Origin: Pseudogemmobacter hezensis
GTDB taxonomy: Bacteria > Pseudomonadota > Alphaproteobacteria > Rhodobacterales > Rhodobacteraceae
Reading direction: 5' to 3'
NCBI RefSeq assembly: GCF_013155295.1
Contig: NZ_JABJXT010000001.1
Span: 1 to 64,000, forward strand
Length of the DNA: 64,000 nt
The notes below the pieces were generated by a model, which did no database searches, was not told where the DNA came from, and saw only the letters and a list, made by a program, of their open reading frames with translations. Below are positions 37,326 through 45,708 of the stretch, one piece after another. Positions within the stretch are counted from its first letter, which is position 1. The number at the start of each line of letters is the position of its first letter. Both the position numbers and the translations under genes were made by a program.

Positions 37326-38429
37326 ATGAGCAAGTTCCTCACCGCCCGTATCGCCGCCCTCTCCGCCACCGTTCCCTTTACCGGGCCCGAAACGCTGGAG
37401 CGGCGCAATCAGCAGCCTTTCCGCGCCCGTCTGGGTGCGAATGAAAGCGCCTTCGGCCCCTCGCCCCTTGCCAGACAGGCGATGCAGGCCGCGCTGGATG
37501 AGGTCTGGATGTATGCAGACCCGGAAAATTACGATCTGAAACAGGCGCTTGCACGGCGTCACAGCTGCAGCCCCGCGCATATCGCCATCGCCGCCGGCGT
37601 GGATACGCTGCTGGGCCTTTTGTGCCGTATGGTGCTGGAGCCGGGCGTGAATGTGGTCACCAGCCTCGGGGCCTATCCGACCTTTGCCTTCCATGTGACC
37701 AATGCCGGGGCCGGGCTGATCCGCGTGCCCTATAGCGGCAATCACGAGGACCCCGAGGCCCTTTTGCAAGCCGCCCGCGACAGGGGGGCGCGCCTTTTGT
37801 ATCTGGCCAATCCCGACAACCCGATGGGAAGCCATCATCCCGGCCATGTGATCCGCGATCTGGCCGACAGGCTGCCGGCCGGCACCCTGCTGGTTCTCGA
37901 TGAGGCCTATGCCGAGCTGGCCCCGGATGACGCAATCCCCGACATCCCCGCCGATCACCCGCAGGTGATCCGGTTGCGCAGCTTTTCCAAGGCCTGGGGC
38001 CTTGCCGGGGCGCGGGTCGGGTATGCGATCGCCGCACCAGAGCTGGCCCAGGCTTTTGACCGGATCCGTGATCATTTTGGCATGGGCCGGGTCAGCCTCG
38101 CGGGGGCGCTGGCCTCGCTGCAAGATGACAGCTGGCTGCCGGAATTGCGGGTGAAACTGGCGGCTGCGCGGCTGCGCATGGCAGAGATTGCCGGGCAGAA
38201 CGGGCTGATCCCCCTGCCCTCGGCCACCAATTTCGTAACGATGGATTGCCAGAGCGATGGCGATTTTGCCCGCCGCGTGCTGGCCGAAGCTGAAAAGCGC
38301 GGCCTTTTCATTCGCATGCCAGGTGTCGCACCGCTGGATCGCTGCATCCGGGTCAGCCTGGGCCCGCCGGAAATGATGGATCTGGTGGCTGAAATCCTGC
38401 CAGAGGCCCTGGCTGCGGCAAGGGGATGA
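37326..38429 (+). CDS. hisC: Histidinol-phosphate-type aminotransferase (class I/II)
   Basis: A 367-residue fold-type-I PLP enzyme. ANESAFGPSP is the HisC-like N-terminal motif, NPDNPMGSHH and LDEAYAEL bind PLP, and the Schiff-base Lys is in SFSKAWGLAGARVGYA. Alphaproteobacteria carry several HisC paralogues; the substrate (histidinol phosphate, aromatic amino acids or threonine phosphate) cannot be fixed. The gene follows suhB by 143 bases without a visible terminator. Confidence 0.82.
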   Translation: MSKFLTARIAALSATVPFTGPETLERRNQQPFRARLGANESAFGPSPLARQAMQAALDEVWMYADPENYDLKQALARRHSCSPAHIAIAAGVDTLLGLLCRMVLEPGVNVVTSLGAYPTFAFHVTNAGAGLIRVPYSGNHEDPEALLQAARDRGARLLYLANPDNPMGSHHPGHVIRDLADRLPAGTLLVLDEAYAELAPDDAIPDIPADHPQVIRLRSFSKAWGLAGARVGYAIAAPELAQAFDRIRDHFGMGRVSLAGALASLQDDSWLPELRVKLAAARLRMAEIAGQNGLIPLPSATNFVTMDCQSDGDFARRVLAEAEKRGLFIRMPGVAPLDRCIRVSLGPPEMMDLVAEILPEALAAARG

Positions 38430-38530
38430 TGCTTCGGAAACGGCAAAGCGGCCCCACCCTGGCGGCCCGGGGCAGGAAAGACTGATCCCCTGCCGCCATG
38501 GCCAACCTTTTTCCTGCGGCGCGGATACGA

Positions 38531-39022
38531 TTACTCGGCCGCGCCCCCTGAGCGGGCCGGGCCAACCGAGGGCGCGCGTGACGCCGGGGCAGATGCCGCA
38601 CCCAATGCTGGGGCGCCGGTCGCGGCCCCGATGGCAGGGCCAACTGCAGCCACGCCGGGCTTTGCCAGCGGGTTCTGGCTTGCCTCATTCTGACCTGTCT
38701 CAGCGGCAGCAACCGCAACGGCTGCCTCTTTCGCACCAGTGGTATGAACTGCCACCGCAGGCGAGACCAGCGGTGCGGCCGAGCGCAGCGCCAGCTCGCG
38801 CCGGAACACCAGCATGTTCTGATGCGTGGTTTTGGTGCCCGTCAGACCCGAGCGTTCATCGCAGGGCAAGGAATCGGCGCGAACATAGTCCCACCCTTCG
38901 GCGGCCAGCTCATTCATCAGATTGCTCAGCGCCAGAGCGAAACGGTCTTCCGAGGTTTTGACGCCCCGGGCCTTTTCGCCACGGCGCGGCGCCGGAACAA
39001 CCTTATACTCAAACCGTTGCAT
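38531..39022 (-). CDS. DUF4177-domain protein
   Basis: A 163-residue protein: residues 1-75 are a DUF4177-like domain (MQRFEYKVVPAPRRGEKARG, LNELAAEGWDYVRADSLPC), and the rest is a low-complexity Ala/Pro/Gly-rich tail. No signal peptide. The domain occurs in many bacteria with unknown function; the tail looks disordered. Confidence 0.75.
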   Translation of the reverse strand: MQRFEYKVVPAPRRGEKARGVKTSEDRFALALSNLMNELAAEGWDYVRADSLPCDERSGLTGTKTTHQNMLVFRRELALRSAAPLVSPAVAVHTTGAKEAAVAVAAAETGQNEASQNPLAKPGVAAVGPAIGAATGAPALGAASAPASRAPSVGPARSGGAAE

Positions 39023-39225
39023 TTCTTATTCCGCTTTGTGATTTGCCTCTGGGGAACAGTTTAATGAAGAACGCCCGCTAAGTCCAAATCACAAAACGTT
39101 TTTCAGGAAATACCTGTCAGCCCCCAGACCGGGACAATGACAGAAACCAGAACTGCGGCCACAGCTGCGGGCCTATCTGGCAGAAAGGCCCGCAGCCGCC
39201 CCAGGATATCGTTGTCAGGCTGATC

Positions 39226-39540
39226 TCAGGAGGAGATTTTCATCAGCACCAGCCCGCCGATGATCAGGCAGGCTGCAACGATCCGCATCGCGGTGGCGGG
39301 TTCATTAAGGATCATAATGCCGACAACAAAGGCACCGACCGCGCCGATTCCGGTCCAGATCGTATAGGCGGTGCCCAGCGGCAGCACCCGCATCGACAGC
39401 GACAAAAGGCCAAAACTGAACACCATGGCGACAAGTGTCACGATGGTTGGCGCGGGTTTTGTAAACCCTTCGGAAAGCTTCATACTATAGGCCCAGACGA
39501 TCTCAAGCAGCCCGGCGATAATCAGATAGATCCATGCCAT
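39226..39540 (-). CDS. gdx: Guanidinium exporter of the SMR family (SugE/Gdx)
   Basis: A 104-residue four-helix small multidrug resistance protein. The residues that line the guanidinium site in characterised Gdx proteins are all here: Glu 13, Trp 16, Ser 42, Tyr 59 and Trp 62. It should work as an antiparallel dimer, exchanging guanidinium for two protons. The upstream leader carries two ACGA-loop hairpins of a guanidine-II riboswitch, which independently fixes the function. The longer frame upstream is that leader. The older name is sugE. Confidence 0.95.
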   Translation of the reverse strand: MAWIYLIIAGLLEIVWAYSMKLSEGFTKPAPTIVTLVAMVFSFGLLSLSMRVLPLGTAYTIWTGIGAVGAFVVGIMILNEPATAMRIVAACLIIGGLVLMKISS

Positions 39541-39555
39541 CTGGCCTGTCTCCTG

Positions 39556-39605
39556 CAAACCGGGTCGTCCCGGATCATGGTGCAGCGACAGGGTCGTCCC
39601 TGCGC
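39556..39605 (-). promoter_or_regulatory. Guanidine-II riboswitch (mini-ykkC)
   Basis: On the minus strand two small stem-loops, CAGGGACGACCCTG (39589-39602) and CCGGGACGACCCGG (39560-39573), are separated by 15 bases. Each has the ACGA (ACGR) loop and GGG/CCC stem that define the mini-ykkC class. The SD CAGGAG of the exporter follows the second hairpin by 5 bases, so guanidine binding, which pairs the two loops, should free the ribosome site and switch on the exporter. Confidence 0.93.
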
Positions 39606-39794
39606 CATGGCGGGGCGCAGTTTCCGCAGCCCGGCGGCCAATGGTTAACGATAGCATAAGTGCTTTATCGGTCAAGCAGCCGCTCAGCAGCGCCACAAGG
39701 CCCTGCTGTCGCGTCCCTCCCGCCAACCCCTGGCGGTCAGCGCTCTGCCCCGGCCACAGGATGGGGGGCAGAGGCATTCAGCCAGATCGCGGGA

Positions 39795-41306
39795 TCAGAG
39801 GCCCAGCTTTTTCATCACCAGATCATTGACCGCCGCAGGGGCCGCCTTGCCGCCTGTGGCTTTCATCACCTGCCCCACGAACCAGCCCGCAAGTTTCGGG
39901 TTTTGCTTGGCTTTTTCGACCTGGGCGGGGTTATCCGCGATGATCTGATCGACGGCGGCCTCAATGGCGCCAGTGTCGGTCACCTGCTTCATGCCACGCT
40001 CTTCGACCAGGGCTGCCGGATCGCCGCCCTCGGTCCAGACGATCTCAAAGAGATCCTTGGCGATCTTGCCAGAAATGACATTCGAGGAAATCAGATCGAC
40101 AATGCCCCCCAGCTGCGCCGCCGTGACCGGGCTTTCCCCAATCTCCTGGCCCTCTTTTTTCAGCCGGCCGAACAGCTCATTGATCACCCAATTGGCCGAG
40201 AGCTTGCCATCACGCCCTTTCGCCACCGCATCGAAATAGCTGGCGTTTTCCAGTTCCGCCGTCAGCACCGATGCGTCGTAATCGGTCAGACCGTAATCCG
40301 CCATGAAACGCGCCTTTTTGGCGTCTGGCAGTTCCGGCATCGTGGCTGCAATCCCGTCAACCCAGGCCTGCTCGATTTCCAGCGGCAGCAGGTCGGGATC
40401 GGGGAAATAGCGGTAATCATGCGCCTCTTCTTTCGAGCGCATCGAACGGGTCTCGTTCTTGTCGGGATCGTAGAGGCGGGTTTCCTGCACCACCTCGCCG
40501 CCATCTTCGAGAATGGCGATCTGACGCCGGGCCTCGAAATCAATCGCGGCCTGGATGAAGCGCATCGAGTTCATATTCTTCAGCTCGCAGCGCGTGCCGA
40601 GATGGCTGAAATCCTGGGTCGCCTGGTATTTCTCATATTGGCCGGGGCGGCAGACCGAGACGTTGACGTCCGCGCGCAGATTGCCGTTTTGCATATTGCC
40701 GTCACAGGTGCCGAGGTAGCGCAGGATCTGGCGCATCTTGGCGACATAGGCTGCGGCTTCCTCTGGCCCGCGGATATCGGGGCGCGAGACGATCTCCATC
40801 AGCGCGACGCCCGTGCGGTTGAAATCGACGAACGAGAGGTTCGGGTCGATGTCATGGATCGACTTGCCCGCATCCTGTTCAAGGTGGATGCGCTCGATCC
40901 GCACCAGACGCGCGACGCCCGGCCCCATCTCGACCAGCACTTCGCCCTCGCCCACGATCGGGTGGTAAAGCTGGCTGATCTGATAGCCCTGCGGCAGATC
41001 GGGGTAGAAATAATTCTTGCGGTCAAAGGCCGAGCGCAGGTTGATCCCCGCTTTCAGGCCAAGGCCCGTGCGCACGGCCTGTTCGACGCAGAACTCATTG
41101 ATGACCGGCAGCATCCCCGGCATCGCGCAGTCAACAAAGCTGACATTGGTGTTCGGCTCGGCGCCGAAAGTGGTCGAGGCACCCGAGAAAAGCTTCGCAT
41201 TCGAGGCGACCTGGGCGTGGATTTCCATGCCGATCACCAGCTCCCAGTCATGTTTCGCACCGGCGATGACTTTGGGGGCGGGCGGCGTATAGGTCAGGTC
41301 AAGCAT
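39795..41306 (-). CDS. gatB: Asp-tRNA(Asn)/Glu-tRNA(Gln) amidotransferase subunit B
   Basis: A 503-residue GatB. The cradle domain has [12 protein letters not shown] and [14 protein letters not shown], with [16 protein letters not shown]; the C-terminal YqeY-like tail domain ends the protein. As part of GatCAB it amidates misacylated tRNAs. ATG 41306 gives the normal length; the longer frame adds an 18-residue leader. gatA and gatC are not adjacent. Confidence 0.96.
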   Translation of the reverse strand: MLDLTYTPPAPKVIAGAKHDWELVIGMEIHAQVASNAKLFSGASTTFGAEPNTNVSFVDCAMPGMLPVINEFCVEQAVRTGLGLKAGINLRSAFDRKNYFYPDLPQGYQISQLYHPIVGEGEVLVEMGPGVARLVRIERIHLEQDAGKSIHDIDPNLSFVDFNRTGVALMEIVSRPDIRGPEEAAAYVAKMRQILRYLGTCDGNMQNGNLRADVNVSVCRPGQYEKYQATQDFSHLGTRCELKNMNSMRFIQAAIDFEARRQIAILEDGGEVVQETRLYDPDKNETRSMRSKEEAHDYRYFPDPDLLPLEIEQAWVDGIAATMPELPDAKKARFMADYGLTDYDASVLTAELENASYFDAVAKGRDGKLSANWVINELFGRLKKEGQEIGESPVTAAQLGGIVDLISSNVISGKIAKDLFEIVWTEGGDPAALVEERGMKQVTDTGAIEAAVDQIIADNPAQVEKAKQNPKLAGWFVGQVMKATGGKAAPAAVNDLVMKKLGL

Positions 41307-41698
41307 GCTATACCTTCGATGCTGGCAGAAATGGGTCGCAACGGCAAAATCCTTCCGCACAGACGCCCGGCGGACGGCCCGGGATGCAGCTGGCGGATTT
41401 CACTGGTTCTTAGGCCGCAGAGCCGCCCAGAGCAAGAGCCGCCCCCCTCTGCGCCGCGCGATCCGATGCGCAAGCCCCGGATTATCGCCGCCAAAGCGCC
41501 CCTGCCCGCCGGGAGAAGCCACTTTTTCGCCCCATTTGGCAAAACCCCGCCTGGTTGCTGCAATCCCGGGTGGCGAGATTTCGCCTGTTTATTTGCACAG
41601 AACTGGCCATCGCACCCGATCGCCGCTAATTGGCGCACGGTCGATTAGCCAGGTTTGCCCGTTCGGCATTGTCCCGAGGCCATTGAAGGCAAGAAAGC
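41307..41698. other. Intergenic, gatB / lytic transglycosylase
   Basis: A 392-base divergent region with no recognisable gene, repeat or RNA. It must hold the promoters of both neighbours. Confidence 0.5.
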
Positions 41699-42331
41699 AT
41701 GAGTAACTCCAGACTGGGTCTGCGCGTCCTTGTGGCGCTGACAGCCGCACTTTCCCTCGGCGCATGTGTGGGGGCCAAAGAAAGCGCGAAAGCAGTCCCG
41801 GCCGAGAGCTTCATCTCCCGCTCATCCATGGGCTGGGAACAGTATTCTGGCTCTAAAGAATGGACCTATGAGGCCCTGCAGGCGGTGTCTGAGAAAGACG
41901 CGCTGCTGTCGGCCCGGGTGCCTGCAGATATCAAAACCTGGTGCCCCGCCTATGAGGCCGCCCCGCTTGAACAGCGCCGCGCCTTCTGGGTTGGCATGAT
42001 GCATGCGGTGGCCAAGCATGAAAGCACCTGGAACCCCAAAGCCTCGGGCGCGGGCGGGCGCTATATCGGTCTGATGCAGATCTCGCCGCGCACCGCCGCC
42101 GCCCATGACTGCAACGCGAAATCGGCAGCCGCGCTGAAAGATGGTGGCGAGAACCTGACCTGCGCCGTTGAGATCTTCTCAAAAAGCGTGGCGCGTGATG
42201 GTGTGGTTGCGGGTGCCGGAAATCAGGGCATCGGCCGCGACTGGGGCCCGTTCCGCAAGTCTGACAAACGCGCCGAGATGGCCGCCTGGAGCGCCGCGCA
42301 GCCCTGGTGTTCAGGCAAGGCAAAGCTCTGA
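41699..42331 (+). CDS. Lytic transglycosylase-like lipoprotein
   Basis: A 210-residue lipoprotein: lipobox LGAC (Cys 23), a spacer, then an SLT-like domain with the catalytic Glu in AKHESTWNP and GLMQISPRTA. Several Cys (WCPAY, HDCN, LTCAV, PWCSG) could form disulfides, which is uncommon in the classical SLT family. A strong terminator follows 50 bases downstream. It is the second small lytic transglycosylase in this window. Confidence 0.85.
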   Translation: MSNSRLGLRVLVALTAALSLGACVGAKESAKAVPAESFISRSSMGWEQYSGSKEWTYEALQAVSEKDALLSARVPADIKTWCPAYEAAPLEQRRAFWVGMMHAVAKHESTWNPKASGAGGRYIGLMQISPRTAAAHDCNAKSAAALKDGGENLTCAVEIFSKSVARDGVVAGAGNQGIGRDWGPFRKSDKRAEMAAWSAAQPWCSGKAKL

Positions 42332-42383
42332 CGGCAAGGCTCTGATATGGGCCACCTGCGCCGCGAAGATCCTTAAAATTAAC

Positions 42384-42411
42384 AAAGCCGGGCCTGCGCC
42401 CGGCTTTTTTG
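42384..42411 (+). terminator. Rho-independent terminator
   Basis: AAAGCCGGGC-CTGC-GCCCGGCTTT followed by further T residues, 52 bases after the transglycosylase stop; the A-run on its left side lets it serve the convergent fur-like gene as well. Confidence 0.9.
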
Positions 42412-42464
42412 TTCAAAAGAGGTTGCGCCAGACATCATGCGAAGCGCTGTTTACGACCCGGCGC

Positions 42465-42890
42465 TCAGACCTTGCGGCAGTAAAGCTCCAGCCGGTGATG
42501 GACGATCTCATAGCCCATCTCAGCCGCGATACGGCGCTGTAATTCCTCAATCTTTTCGCTGTGAAACTCGATGATATCACCGCTGTCGAGATCGACGATG
42601 TGATCGTGATGGCCAGGGGCCGCCACCTCAAAGCGCGACGAGCCATTTTCAAAGGAATGACGATGGATCACGCCCTCACGCTCCAGCACCGTTAAGGTCC
42701 GGTAAACGGTGGCCAGAGAGACGGTGTTGTCGATCAGCTGGGCGCGGCGATGCAGCTCGGTCGCATCGGGATGGTCTGCCGATTCGCTTAGCACCCGCAG
42801 CAGCGCCTCGCGCTGGCGCGTCACCCTGACGCCGCCATCGCGCAACGCCTGGGTCATACGGGTGGCCTGGTCATGGTGTTTTGTTTTCAT
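42465..42890 (-). CDS. Fur-family metal regulator (Fur/Mur type)
   Basis: A 141-residue Fur-fold protein: winged helix with TVYRTLTVLEREGV, then the metal site HHDH (94-97) and GDIIEFHSE. The structural-zinc CxxC pairs of E. coli Fur are absent (DLDSG replaces CxxC; only Cys 138 remains), the pattern seen in alphaproteobacterial Fur/Mur proteins that sense manganese or iron. It lacks features of Zur and Irr. Likely repressor of metal uptake. Confidence 0.85.
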   Translation of the reverse strand: MKTKHHDQATRMTQALRDGGVRVTRQREALLRVLSESADHPDATELHRRAQLIDNTVSLATVYRTLTVLEREGVIHRHSFENGSSRFEVAAPGHHDHIVDLDSGDIIEFHSEKIEELQRRIAAEMGYEIVHHRLELYCRKV

Positions 42891-42989
42891 AGCCGCATCA
42901 TACCATGCCAGTTCTCAGATGGAAACCTCCAGTTGAGAATCAAACCCTGTCAATGGCAGCAATTTTGCAGCTGCTGGCCCGCTGTCAGC

Positions 42990-43541
42990 TCAGCCAGCCA
43001 GCCTTGCGCGATGCCCTGTCAGCACCCAGTCAAAGACCTGATCGGCGTCACGCGGCAGCTCTGTCGCATGGCCAGAGGCGTAGTTCAGAAAGCCCTCAAG
43101 AAAATGGTCCGCCATGCCGCAGAGCACGGGTTTTCCATCGGTCAATGCCGCAGCCACGCTGTCGGCCAGCCCATGACCATCGGCCTCTTGCTTGCCGAAT
43201 TTATTGACCATCAGCACATCGGCCGCTTCAAGGCGCTGCGCGACGATCACTGCCGCCTCTTCCAGCGCCGAGGTGTCAAGGCGACAGCCTTTGGCCGCGT
43301 CACCCCGGTCCAGGCTGATGCGGATCTGCGGCCCCTGGGGCAGCAAAAACAGATCCATATCGCTTTTGCTGCGGCCCGGTTGCAGCGTGTTGATCTGCAC
43401 CGTGCCCGCCAGCGACAGCCCGGCTGCGATCAGCCGATCCGACACCGCACGCAGCAAAAGATCGGTCTCACCCTCGGGGCCGGCGGCGATATAGCCCAGC
43501 CGGATGGTGTCGGTCACAGTGTCAGAAGCGGCATCGGTCAT
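42990..43541 (-). CDS. DUF2478 (NTPase-like) protein
   Basis: A 183-residue protein with the DUF2478 pattern: GYIAAGPEGETDLLLRAV at the N-terminus in place of a P-loop and LMVNKFGKQEADGHGLAD in the middle. Members are often near molybdenum-related genes; none is visible here. Function unknown. Confidence 0.75.
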   Translation of the reverse strand: MTDAASDTVTDTIRLGYIAAGPEGETDLLLRAVSDRLIAAGLSLAGTVQINTLQPGRSKSDMDLFLLPQGPQIRISLDRGDAAKGCRLDTSALEEAAVIVAQRLEAADVLMVNKFGKQEADGHGLADSVAAALTDGKPVLCGMADHFLEGFLNYASGHATELPRDADQVFDWVLTGHRARLAG

Positions 43542-43649
43542 GGCAGTCCACAGCGGTCAGGTCGATATGTCTGCAAATATAGAACGCCAAAGGGGCCGGG
43601 GTAAAGCCATCCCCGCCCCCTTTAGCGCGGAGCAGTCCGCGGCGCCGCC

Positions 43650-44780
43650 TCAGCGTCGCGCAAGGGCCTCATTCAGCACCGCCAGTACCGCATCCCCGGG
43701 CACATCGCCCGAGACAAAGGCCTCACCGATGCCCCGTGCCAGGATAAAGCGCAGCTTGCCATCGACAACCTTTTTGTCCTGCCCCATCAGCTGCAACAGC
43801 CCCGCCGCATCGGGCAGATCGCCCTTTATGTCAGCCAGATCGGTTTTCATGCCCATCGCCTTCAGATGCGCCCGCACCCGGCTGGGGGCCTCTTGCGCGC
43901 AAAGGCCCAGACGCTGCGACAGTTCAAAAGCCAGCGCACAGCCGATCGCCACGCCCTCACCATGCAAAAGCCGGTCGGAATAGCCGGTGGCACTTTCCAG
44001 CGCATGGCAGAAGGTATGGCCCAGGTTCAGAAGCGCCCGCTCGCCCTCTTCGGTCTCATCGCGCTCGACGATCCCCGCCTTCATCTCGACCGAGCGGGTG
44101 ACCGCCCGCAGCCGCGCGGCCTTGCGCCGGGTCAGATCGCCATCGGTGCGGGCCAGCTCCGGCCCCTCAGCCTCAAGCCATTCGAAGAACAAAGGATCGC
44201 CCAGCAGGCCGTATTTCACCACCTCGCCATAGCCCGCGAGGAAGTCCCGCGGCGTCAGCGTGTCGAGAACACCGACATCCGCCAGCACCAGCGAGGGCTG
44301 ATGAAAGGCGCCGACCAGGTTCTTGCCATGGGGCGAATTGATCCCGGTTTTTCCGCCGACAGAACTGTCAACCTGGGCCAGCAGCGAGGTCGGGATTTGC
44401 ACAAATCGAACGCCGCGCCGCAGAATGGACGCAGCGAAGCCCACCAGGTCACCAATCACGCCACCGCCGAATGCGATCACCACATCCTTGCGCTCGACCT
44501 TTTGTTCAAGCAGCCATTCCACGGTTTGCGACAGATGCGGCCAGGACTTGGTGCCCTCGCCCGGCGGCAGGGAAAGATGTGTCGCCTCAATGCCTTCGGC
44601 GCTTAAGCCAGCAAGCAGCCGTTCCAGATGCAGCGCCGCCACCGTGTGGTCGGTGACAATCGCCACTTTTTTTCTGCGCAGCAAGGGCAGGATTGCTGCA
44701 CCGGCGGTCTCGATCAGGCCAAAGCCGATCCGCACCTCATACGAGCGTTCGCCCAGATTGACCGGCACAATATTCAACAT
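43650..44780 (-). CDS. aroB: 3-dehydroquinate synthase
   Basis: A 376-residue NAD- and zinc-dependent enzyme: GGGVIGDLVGFAASI and QIPTSLLAQVDSSVGGKTGIN, LGHTFCHALE and LLHGEGVAIG, with the metal ligands His/Glu in these motifs. Second step of the shikimate pathway. It follows aroK by only 5 bases, the usual aroK-aroB operon. Confidence 0.96.
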   Translation of the reverse strand: MLNIVPVNLGERSYEVRIGFGLIETAGAAILPLLRRKKVAIVTDHTVAALHLERLLAGLSAEGIEATHLSLPPGEGTKSWPHLSQTVEWLLEQKVERKDVVIAFGGGVIGDLVGFAASILRRGVRFVQIPTSLLAQVDSSVGGKTGINSPHGKNLVGAFHQPSLVLADVGVLDTLTPRDFLAGYGEVVKYGLLGDPLFFEWLEAEGPELARTDGDLTRRKAARLRAVTRSVEMKAGIVERDETEEGERALLNLGHTFCHALESATGYSDRLLHGEGVAIGCALAFELSQRLGLCAQEAPSRVRAHLKAMGMKTDLADIKGDLPDAAGLLQLMGQDKKVVDGKLRFILARGIGEAFVSGDVPGDAVLAVLNEALARR

Positions 44781-44785
44781 TTTCC

Positions 44786-45340
44786 TCAGACCTCTTCCAA
44801 CACGTCTGCGCGCGATTTCAGCGCCTCGGCGACCCGGATCGCCATTTGCTCGACCGAGTATTCCGCCGCCGTATCCACCGCCAGATCCGCCAGGCTATAG
44901 GCGGGCTCGCGGGCGGCGTGCAGGTCCAGCAGGGTCTGGCGCGGATTGGCGGTGCGCAAAAGCGGCCGCGTCGTCTTGTGGCGCACCCTTTGCCACAGCA
45001 GCTCTGGCTCGGCCCGCAGCCAGACCGAGACGCCATGGCCCGCGATCTGCTCGCGGTTGCGGGGGGCCAGAAAGGCCCCGCCCCCCGTCGAGAGAATGGC
45101 CGGGCGCGCACGCAGCAGACGCCCGATCACCTCAAATTCGCGGTCGCGGAAAAACGCCTCGCCATCGCGTTCGAAAATCTCGGCGATGCTGCGATCGGCG
45201 GCTTTGACGATTTCTTCATCCGAATCAACGAAAGGCACCTTCAGCAGCTTTGCCAGCTGGGTGCCGACGGCGGTTTTCCCCGCCCCCATCATGCCGACCA
45301 TGGCAACGGTCTTCTTCAGTCGGTACATCGCCTTCACCAT
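44786..45340 (-). CDS. aroK: Shikimate kinase
   Basis: A 184-residue kinase: Walker A GMMGAGKT, shikimate-binding DSDEEI and FRDREFEV, GGGAFLAPRN. ATG 45340 is chosen because AAGG stands 5 bases ahead. A near-duplicate ATGGTGAAGGC lies just before (ATG 45355), and a third ATG follows (45328), so the true start is within this short repeat. The long upstream frame is not coding. In operon with aroB. Confidence 0.92.
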   Translation of the reverse strand: MVKAMYRLKKTVAMVGMMGAGKTAVGTQLAKLLKVPFVDSDEEIVKAADRSIAEIFERDGEAFFRDREFEVIGRLLRARPAILSTGGGAFLAPRNREQIAGHGVSVWLRAEPELLWQRVRHKTTRPLLRTANPRQTLLDLHAAREPAYSLADLAVDTAAEYSVEQMAIRVAEALKSRADVLEEV

Positions 45341-45573
45341 CGCGGCCTTCACCATCGCGTGAACGCGGCATGGATCAGGAAAACAGCCGCGCTTTTCGTG
45401 CCTCAATGGCGTGATCTTAGGCGAAAAGCCATATATATTCAGCCCCAGGGCAGGCGAGACGGCAGGAAAATCATCCGTTCGGGGGCCAAACAAATGCGGA
45501 GGCGTGCAAATCTCCCCCGCAACAAAAGCAATTACCATGCCAGGCTGGCAGAGCAGTTACAAAGGACAGGACC

Positions 45574-45708
45574 ATGGGGCGGATCTTCAAAACGGTGCTC
45601 TTGCTGGCAATTCTGGGCTTCGCAGCGCTGGCCGGTTATGCTTATCTTGTTGATATGACCCCCGAACCCACCGAGGTAACGCGGCCGGTGACGCTGGATG
45701 CCAACTGA
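45574..45708 (+). CDS. Small single-span membrane protein
   Basis: A 44-residue protein with one hydrophobic helix (VLLLAILGFAALAGYAYLV) and a short extracytoplasmic tail TPEPTEVTRPVTLDAN. Its stop overlaps the next gene by 11 bases, so the two are translationally coupled. It is too short for standard gene calls, but AAAGGA lies upstream and the coupling is convincing. Confidence 0.75.
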   Translation: MGRIFKTVLLLAILGFAALAGYAYLVDMTPEPTEVTRPVTLDAN

